Shown: piece by piece, positions 56,806 through 64,000 of the stretch
Layout: every line of letters starts with the position of its first letter
Numbering within the stretch: the first letter of the stretch is position 1
Origin: Phascolomyces articulosus
Taxonomy: Eukaryota; Mucoromycota; Mucoromycetes; Mucorales; Lichtheimiaceae
Assembly: GCA_025677815.1 (NCBI GenBank)
Contig: JAIXMP010000014.1
Coordinates: 434,001 to 498,000 of the forward strand
Direction of reading: 5' to 3'
DNA: 64,000 nt
Notes under the pieces: generated by a model
Told to the model about the DNA's origin: nothing
What the model saw: only the letters and a program-made list of their open reading frames with translations
Databases searched by the model: none
Program-made: the position numbers and the translations under genes

Positions 56806-58555
56806 ATGATGTCGGTCAAAGCCGCATCCACTGCGTCTAATTCCAGTTCTTCTTCAAAAGCAACATTATCAAGTTATGAAAAAGCTGAAACGCCAACACC
56901 TCCCACAACGCCTATACTGTAACTATTTAAAATGAATAAATATAGGGCTAAATGACCTTAAAAAATTTGTAATGTTAATCATGTTTTTTTTTAGCGAAAA
57001 GAAACCAGATTGGGCGTGTAAGCCGTTATTAGGATTTTCCACGTGGTCTACTCAACTACTTGATGACATTCCTGGATACGGCGGAAAACATATAGAACCA
57101 TGGTAATAGAATAATAATAGTAATAAATAGAAAAATGGATCATCATCGCCAATTATATTTATTAAAATAATGTGATACTGATCTAAAAATAAATGTAGGT
57201 TCAATGAAACCAATATCATGGAAATATCGGATGTAATGAAGTACAAAATGCCTAAATACGAATATATTAATATGGATTCTGGATGGTAAAAAAAAGAGAT
57301 ACAGAAACAAAAATTGGATCTATTTTACTATACATTATTTATCTTTCCCATTCCTTGAAAAAAAGTATGCTTCTGTGGAATTGCTGAAAATGTTATCAAT
57401 TGTTATAGGTCCCAAACTTTTGATGAATATGGACGTTGGACGTATCGAACAGATCTTTTCCCTAGTGGATTACGCGCAGTATCTGATCACTTGAAGAAAA
57501 ATGGCCACAGATTGGGTATTTATATTTTACCAGGCATTCGGCGGGATGCTTATGATGCCAATGTTCCTGTCAAGGGTACCGATTATCGAATGCAAGATTT
57601 AGTGACAGAGAAAAAAGAAGGCAATGGATTTAAAGGAGTGACCTACATGCCGGATACCCATATGGACATTGTTCAAACTTATTATAACTCGTTGGCAGAA
57701 TTATTCGCTGAATGGGGGGTTGGGTTTGTAAAAATCGATGGGTGCGGGTTTGGTGGAGGGGACCAATTTTATCCCTATCAATCGCCGGATAATCGCGAAT
57801 GTCTTCGTATGATGGGCAAAGCCTTTCGACGGTACGGTATATGGATGGAACTCTCTTGGTACATGGATCATTCATATGCAGAAGATTGGGCAAGGTTATC
57901 AAATGGTGCTCGTATTTTTATTGATATTGAATCTTATTCCACACGTACCATGACAACATCGCATCGTGTCTTTCAACGTGTAACGCAAGCCAGTCGATGG
58001 GTGGATACAGGCGTGGTTGGAAAAGACTATGGATTTTTTATTGATTTGGATGTCGTCTTAGTCGGTATGGTCGTTGGCGGTAAATGCGTCGATGGTTTGG
58101 ATAATGATGATGTACGGAAATCATATATTAGCTTTTGGGCTATTGTCAGTTCGGTTTTTTGTACCGGGGCCGATCCAAGAATGATTCCTGATAAATACTT
58201 GGCCATGTTGAACCATCCTGGTATTTTAGACATCCATCAAGCGGGTAACATGGCCCAACCTATTGGGTCTGGTAATGTTTGGCTCAATCGTAAACAAGTC
58301 TGGTGGAAACCCATGTCCGATGGTCGTATCTGCTGTATGTTGTTCAATGCCCATACCTATATGTTTATGTTGGGTTTTAGTCATGATATTAGTTTCGATT
58401 TCTCGGATGTCGGGTTGATTAAAGGTAGTAGCGTCACTATTGAAGATGTATGGACAGGCGAATCACTAGGCATTCATCGTGAAAGTTATAATATCAAACT
58501 TCGACCAGGACAATGCCAGGTCCTGATGTTATCACCCAATATAGAAATTTCTTAA
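56806..58555 (+). CDS. GH27-type (alpha-galactosidase-like) glycoside hydrolase, intracellular
   Basis: Four exons: 56806-56918, 56995-57102, 57199-57285 and 57409-58555, giving 484 residues. After a Ser/Thr/Pro-rich start the clan-D barrel begins: PLLGFSTWSTQ; YEYINMDSGWSQ (family: YINIDDGW); GRWTYRTDLFPSGLRAVSDH; GHRLGIYILPGIRRD; and GVGFVKIDGCGFGGGD, where Asp213 fits the GH27 nucleophile. ARIFIDIESYSTR with Asp275 is a candidate acid/base. A C-terminal beta-sandwich (SVTIEDVWTGESLGIHR) follows. There is no signal peptide, so a cytosolic or unconventional location is inferred. Substrate may be alpha-galactosides, but GH27 also includes isomalto-dextranases; the IDGCG variant is unusual. 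Confidence 0.85.
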
Positions 58556-58805
58556 ATCCCGTTACCCTATATATACCAAATTTTTGTTTTACTTCCTCTT
58601 TTGCTATTTTTGCTTATTTTTTTTATTACAGTGATTATAAAATATATATAGAAAATAAATATATGTATTAGGGATACACAAACATCTCTACTTAAATATA
58701 AAACATAAAATTCTAAAATAAGTTTGTACATTATTTTTTTTAAAAAACATAAAACTAAATCATATGTTTCTTTAAGTCTTATGCGGAGATGTTCAAGTGT
58801 CCCTA

Positions 58806-61800
58806 TTATGCAAATGCAATATCCCACGTTTTCATTAATTTTCGTAGATTCGCTTGTTCTTTTGTTAAACCAGGTGAACCGTAGGTCAACGGTGCCAAAT
58901 AGACAAAAATAGAAAATTGTAAGACCAAGATGATAAAGGCAATCAAGTAAGACCAATAGGAAGGGCGTGCTGTCATGGTTGTAAAAGGACGCTGTTGTTG
59001 CTGTTGGTTTTTTGTTGTGGATGATGAAGAACGCATGGTAGAGATAGGTGTATTAATCCCGTTAATACATACAAATTGGAAAAGAGCGCCCACGAGTAAA
59101 TAACAACATGCTGCTGCAGGTAAATAGTGATGTAAATAGAGTGATCGTCCCATGGCAAAGAATGGAAGATAATGGAATGCCCAAAAGATATAAAAGAATC
59201 CTGCAGAACGGAATAAACGTTGACGTATAGCAGCTAATAATATATATGGATAGAATTAGTTTTATACTTTTTTTTTTAAAAAAAAAAAACATGGAGACAT
59301 TCATGTGATAGTAAATCACCAACAACATACGATTCTTTACGGCATGAGTGCTTCTTTGTCTTGCAAGTGTTTGTATCAATGTAATGCCTCCAAAACATAA
59401 AGCAGTAACTAATCCCAATTGCCATCCAAAGATATTTCCAGTCATATAAATTTGTTCACGTGTCAAATCGTCTCGCCAGTAAGAAATACCACGTCGCATG
59501 ATAGGCCAAGAAAAAGGCCTTGATTTATAAGGATGAGGTGTATTCAATCCAGAATTATGAGCCATGGTACGTACTTGAAGTTCAAAAAACTTTTTCAAAA
59601 ATGACATATGGATTTCTTTTTGTTCTTTCTTTTTCTTCATGTTGACCTCAGTTGCTATGTAAAAAAAAAACCAAAATAATGAGCTGCTAGATTTTGAAAA
59701 TCTAGATAAAAAAAAATTATTACCATTGACACCTTGGATATCCATGGCTGTCCAATAAGCTGTTTTTTCCTTTAAGAAATCCCTTTTTCCATTAATCTCT
59801 TGGAAACCAAAACCCCATTGCATGGGTAGTTTTTTATCATCAAATGTCCACATGCCCACAGAAACTGCTGTATTGATCAATTTGACGGATTTCATATGCG
59901 TACACCAAACATCTCCGTTGGCATGATCATCCAATTGTACCTTGAACAGCGTTTCATTATATCGTTCCTTTTGTGGAACCGTAGTAAATTCCATATTAGT
60001 GCGAGTCAGTGGGGAGGCCACATCATGCGTTAGCAAGTTTTTTCCAGTACCGGTATGTTCTAATTGAATGACATCTCCATGACGAACGGGAGTACGTACA
60101 CCTTTAATTTTTTTTGTAGGCTTGACACGCCAATAACTGTTTTCATCTGGATCAGGAATACCAATCACTTGCTGACCTATATATATTCTCATATAATAAA
60201 AGTTAATATTTTTTTTTGAGGAGGAAGGATGTTTCTTCCTCATCTTACCTCCACTTCCAATTCTTCCATCTTCATATCGACGAGGATATCTATGATCATG
60301 GGAATGAAGATAAACAGAGGTTGTTGGATGGAATAATGTTATATTATCATAATAATGAATATCTGTATGATAAATATAATACGTTTTTTTTACATAATAG
60401 TTACTAAATAATTGGAATTTATGATATATCATATTTGGATTACTTTTATATAAATAAAGACATACATACCAACAGTCAATAAGCTCATTGGAGAATTTTC
60501 AAGTGTTGCTTGGAATTGGGGTGACATGTAAACATCGCCTGGACCAGATTGATTAAGAATATAAAAATGAACATAAAACCAGAAAAGATAAACGCTTATG
60601 GGTACAATCACTAATCCAAATATTCGTGCCATAAAATGTTTTCCAAACTCCCTCTGTAAAAAAGACTTGTTAAGCATCTCCAATTGATATTTTTCTTATC
60701 CAAAATATATAATAATAAAAGCATACCAAGGAAAGGCCGTTTCGGATATCAAGAAGATTCCAAAGGTCAACAAAGGCTGCAACACCAATAGACCCCACTG
60801 TAAAAAGCCCAACCATCTTGACACTATATTATACAATACAAGTATGTGTGTTTGATTTTTTGAAGATATTCATACAAAGAAAAAAAAATAGAATTTACCT
60901 CAAAGTCATTGCCATGGAAGTTCCTGCTGCTACAAGCCATACCCACCAACCAGAGGAAAATGGTCTATCCATCAAAATAAAAAAAAATAACATCCATAGT
61001 GTTATTGAATCAATTTTGTGTGTGCTTTGGTATCTTTCAAAAACTAGCATCACTCTCAAAAATTATAAATACCTGTTTCTTAATTTGTGAAAACGAATAT
61101 AAGTATATGCTGTCAATAACATGTAAAATACAAGAGAACTATCCAATAAAATCAATCGATGTTGTGCAACAAGCGCATTATCTATATTATACAAAAAAAA
61201 TGTGTATGTAAATACCATGTTATAGTTTTTTTTTCGCTTCATTTGAATGTTAACGAAAAAAAAAAGATTGAAGTACCGAAGAGATACATGCAAGAAGAAA
61301 CAACACAAGCCAATGTAGAATATCCAGACTGTTTCATAATAGCATACATGAGAGCCACGCTACACACATTCAAGGAAGCAGGTAAAGCACGTAATCCAAT
61401 ATAAGGAACATTATGTTCAATGTAACTTTCACCGATTTCACCGAAATCATAATGACCGGAATATCCAATCAAATATCCCATAGCAGCAAACATCATTTTT
61501 CCAAGTGGTGGATGAACATCAAAGTAGAATGTTCGATTTAAATAATAGCCAGCAAATTTGCCGAAATGAACCTCGTCAAATCTATATATCATCTATCATT
61601 CTCAGTATTTTTTTTATTGGATGCCATACATTTCTCTTTCTTATTATTACTTATATATACTTACACAACCTCAGCAGGATACCAAATTTTGAAAAAACTA
61701 ATAAAGAATCCTAACATAGTGACACCAATATGACATAGAGTTTGATAAGTGATGACTGTTGATCTTGTGTTCTGTTGTACAAATCATAACAATGTTTTTG

Positions 61801-62046
61801 TTAGCATTATTATTGGTAACAATGCTGTTATATATAATTAGGAAAAGGTATAAGCCAAATAATAATAATAATAAGAACCTTTTTAGTATCATCATCCATC
61901 ATATTATAATTTTTTTGTGACATTTCATTATTTTTATTATTGGTAATTCTTCCTTCATTAACAGGATAATCTATTGCTGTTGCTTTGGGTGCTGTTTCTA
62001 GCGTCGTAATGACATGATATTGCTGTTCGTGTCGATTCCTTAACAT
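58806..62046 (-). CDS. PMT4: dolichyl-phosphate-mannose:protein O-mannosyltransferase, Pmt4 family
   Basis: Eleven exons: 62046-61879, 61771-61665, 61581-61277, 61181-61073, 60964-60899, 60823-60727, 60653-60470, 60362-60249, 60176-59724, 59654-59331 and 59233-58806; 784 residues. All junctions keep frame; the first donor is atypical (GTTCTT). Catalytic loop: FDEVHFGKFAGYYLNRTFYF then DVHPPLGK with its Asp-Glu pair; NALVAQHRLILLDSSL follows. The luminal MIR region has RYPRRYEDGRIGSGGQQVIG, a Pmt4 signature, and LLTHDVASPLTRTN. C-terminal spans include SWPIMRRGISYWR and HYLPAAACCYLL. It acts in the ER, moving mannose from Dol-P-Man to Ser/Thr of membrane proteins; Pmt4/POMT1-type enzymes work as homodimers in yeast. 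Confidence 0.93.
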
Positions 62047-62479
62047 TGAAAAAAAATTATAATTTGAAGCAATAAAAGAAAAAAAAAAGAAGAGTATTCT
62101 TTGATTAAGGAACGCGCTGTTGTAAAATAAATATAAAGACATGGATATCAATTGCCAAAAAAAGAAATATTAAGGACCTTGGATGATATTTCAATAATAA
62201 CTAGAGTATATGTTGCTTCTGTCAATTAAGAGACAAAAGGAATTTGATATCTATTACATTATACTTCAAAGTAATAGTGCTCTCCTGTCAATTACAATTG
62301 GTTTTTTTAACATACCATGCTCATACTATAATGGCCTATAAGAAAAATAAAAAAAAAACCATGCATTTTGCATCTCCTCAATTTAAGACCAGAAAGAATT
62401 TTTTTTGTCGCCAACTCGAACTTTTTTCTTATTTTTTTTTTTTTTTTTTTTTTTTTGGCAGGAACTTATTTGATCAAAC
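62047..62479. promoter_or_regulatory. divergent promoter of PMT4 and the Lys-rich protein gene
   Basis: 433 bases between the two ATGs, with a 25-nt T tract at 62432-62456 only 23 bases before the plus-strand start. Long T tracts exclude nucleosomes and are common in fungal promoters; here the tract probably sits in the leader or core promoter of the downstream gene. Confidence 0.5.
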
Positions 62480-63426
62480 ATGCCAAAAGCAAAAATCATC
62501 AATCTCGTATGTATACAAAGAAAAAGAACTCATGAAATTATGAAACCGATCAGCAAAATTACAATTCATGCTCCATGAAATCGCAGATGCTGGGAAAGAC
62601 AAAGAACTGGGATCTTGACCTTTAATATTTTTTTTTTGTAACCAGAAAACAGGAAAAACGATTGCTCCACAAAAGAAGGCACCCGAAGGTGTATCGACCA
62701 AGTCAAAGAAAATCATAAAAAAGAAGAAAAATGATACTAAGCAACAAAAAAAACGTGTTAAAGGGGTATCTGAGCTGGATAATCCAAAATATGCCAATAT
62801 GGTTAGTCTCAGCTATTATTATATATAGCGAACAAGAAATTTGAATCCAAATCAGCTTACGATAAACATGCATGTGTGTATTATAGGATTTTATGATGGA
62901 TATGATTGAACAAGCATCAGGGAAGGAAGAGAAACGACAAGCTGATAAATTAGCCCGAAGAGTAAGCTTTTTTTGGTTGTTATGATTATTTCCTTCACGA
63001 TGGGATGTATACATATATTATAGGATTTTCAGTTTCCACTTTCTCGAGTTGATAATTCCCAATTCAATGTATTGATGTTGTTCTGTCATATAATAATAGG
63101 AAGCTATTGAACAAAAGATAAAGGAAAAAGGTGAAAAGAAGGGAAAAGAAAAGGATGCAAAACATGCTAAATTGGTAAGTCAGTTTTTTATTGGACCTAC
63201 AGATGGAACCTTGGCATCTCTATTATTATCGTATTGGATGAGTTAGTACCACACTTTTATAATTGAATGAATAAATGGTTGATACTTTATAATATAGGAA
63301 AAGGCCAAACAAGTAATTATGAAAAAGAAACACAACAAGGATAAAAAGACAAAAGAATCATCATCTTCAGGAAAAGAAACTGGTGGAAAGAAGAATAACG
63401 GTAAACGAGTTCGATTTGCTGATTAA
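62480..63426 (+). CDS. small lysine-rich, probably nucleolar protein
   Basis: Five exons: 62480-62506, 62646-62801, 62887-62961, 63100-63174 and 63298-63426, giving 153 residues. All four introns are in phase 0 and each acceptor is followed by a complete codon. The protein is about one third Lys, with KKIIKKKKN and KKKHNKDKK clusters, a more conserved-looking core (SELDNPKYANMDFMMDMIEQ), then charged helix and the ending GKRVRFAD. It resembles small ribosome-biogenesis or nucleolar proteins in style, but I cannot name the family. No membrane span or signal peptide. Divergent from PMT4. Confidence 0.75.
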
Positions 63427-63984
63427 GATATCTGGCTGAGGAAACGGAGGTTGGAAAAACCATTACTTGCATATTCCAAGGACCGATATTAAAATTTTGC
63501 TTTCACATATCCCCAAGCATCATCATCCATATTTTCATTTTCATTGTTTCTTTCTCATTACCTCAATATGCATCTTTTTTTTTTATCTCCACTTGAATGA
63601 ATAGCATCCGGTTTTATATGTAGTAAACATCTATTTTAATATACACTAATAATAAAATTAATAATATTGAAAAAAATGCGTCAATGTTAATATTGTATAT
63701 CTACTGCTTTTAATTATATAAAAAAAGAAAACCATGCAAGTGAAAATAAATTGTGTAACAAATGATCGTCAAACTGGGGGGCGAGACTGGATGAAAAGAA
63801 TAGTTGTTCCTGCATACGTAAATTATATTCAAGGAAATGGTGCACGAGAATTTTGCTGTACTCCTTGCAGATGACGAAAGGGGAGCAAAAGTTTATACAA
63901 ATAAAATAAAATCTCCATCGAAAAACAGAAAATTACTATTTTACACTCTTTTCCTTCCTTCTTCCTCTTTATTTTAAATTCAAT
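63427..63984. other. 3' flank and intergenic DNA
   Basis: 3' region of the Lys-rich protein gene, then AT-rich DNA with a pyrimidine-rich stretch just before the window end (cttttccttccttcttcctc), as expected upstream of a gene. No complete gene. Confidence 0.5.
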
Positions 63985-64000
63985 ATGAAATTCACACACA
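63985..64000 (+). CDS. possible start of a gene cut by the window edge
   Basis: ATG AAA TTC ACA CAC follows a pyrimidine-rich stretch at 63947-63976, a context like other gene starts in this window. Only five codons are visible, so the product is unknown. Confidence 0.15.

Overview
The window looks like nuclear DNA of a low-GC fungus of the Mucoromycota, most likely a Mucorales-type species. The support is: short (about 60-160 nt) GT-AG introns in almost every gene, very AT-rich intergenic DNA with long T tracts, an ERG4-type sterol C-24(28) reductase (ergosterol pathway), a Pmt4-type protein O-mannosyltransferase, a fungal-style F-box/TPR/leucine-rich protein and a HET-domain protein. No bacterial-style operons are present. 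All coding coordinates below are outer limits; exon limits are in the evidence text and were read by hand from splice sites and frame, without transcript data.

Layout. 1-2150: gene-poor, with two decayed copies of one small secreted-peptide family. 2.1-5.2 kb: large disordered acidic protein (+). 5.7-8.4 kb: a divergent pair of flavodoxin-like quinone reductases, one with a long low-complexity tail ending in a Cys pair. 9.3-10.6 kb: Myb/SANT-like coiled-coil protein (+). 10.8-11.4 kb: Mgr2, a TIM23-complex subunit (-). 13.1-14.2 kb: RBM18-type RRM protein (-). 16.0-18.3 kb: F-box/TPR/LRR protein (-). 19.8-20.4 kb: histone H4 (+), whose first intron appears to split the start codon. 21.3-23.2 kb: ERG4 (-). 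25.9-27.8 kb: ten-exon short-chain dehydrogenase (-). 29.1-32.5 kb: long decayed gene (+). 33.0-36.4 kb: CLIP-170-like CAP-Gly protein with two terminal zinc knuckles (-). 38.3-39.2 kb: seven-span membrane protein (-).

39.2-52.3 kb is an accessory, gene-poor stretch. It holds gene remnants, a 1.6-kb non-autonomous DNA transposon with almost identical long terminal inverted repeats (41859-43436), and two GC-richer islands. One island carries a minus-strand tRNA-like fold that lacks a D arm. At 52.3-55.5 kb there is a HET-domain gene plus a tandem, internally deleted pseudogene copy. 56.8-58.6 kb: intracellular GH27-type glycosidase (+). 58.8-62.0 kb: PMT4 (-), sharing a divergent promoter with a small lysine-rich, probably nucleolar protein at 62.5-63.4 kb (+). 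A possible start of another gene lies at the right edge.

The genes are mostly unrelated housekeeping functions: chromatin, sterol synthesis, mitochondrial import, O-mannosylation, microtubule tip tracking and ribosome or RNA work. They are separated by regions where small secreted-protein genes, larger genes and mobile elements decay. I found no clear coordinated cluster. The most unusual signals are the split start codon of H4, the D-armless tRNA-like fold in a GC island, the long-TIR element, and the recurring frameshifted signal-peptide genes.
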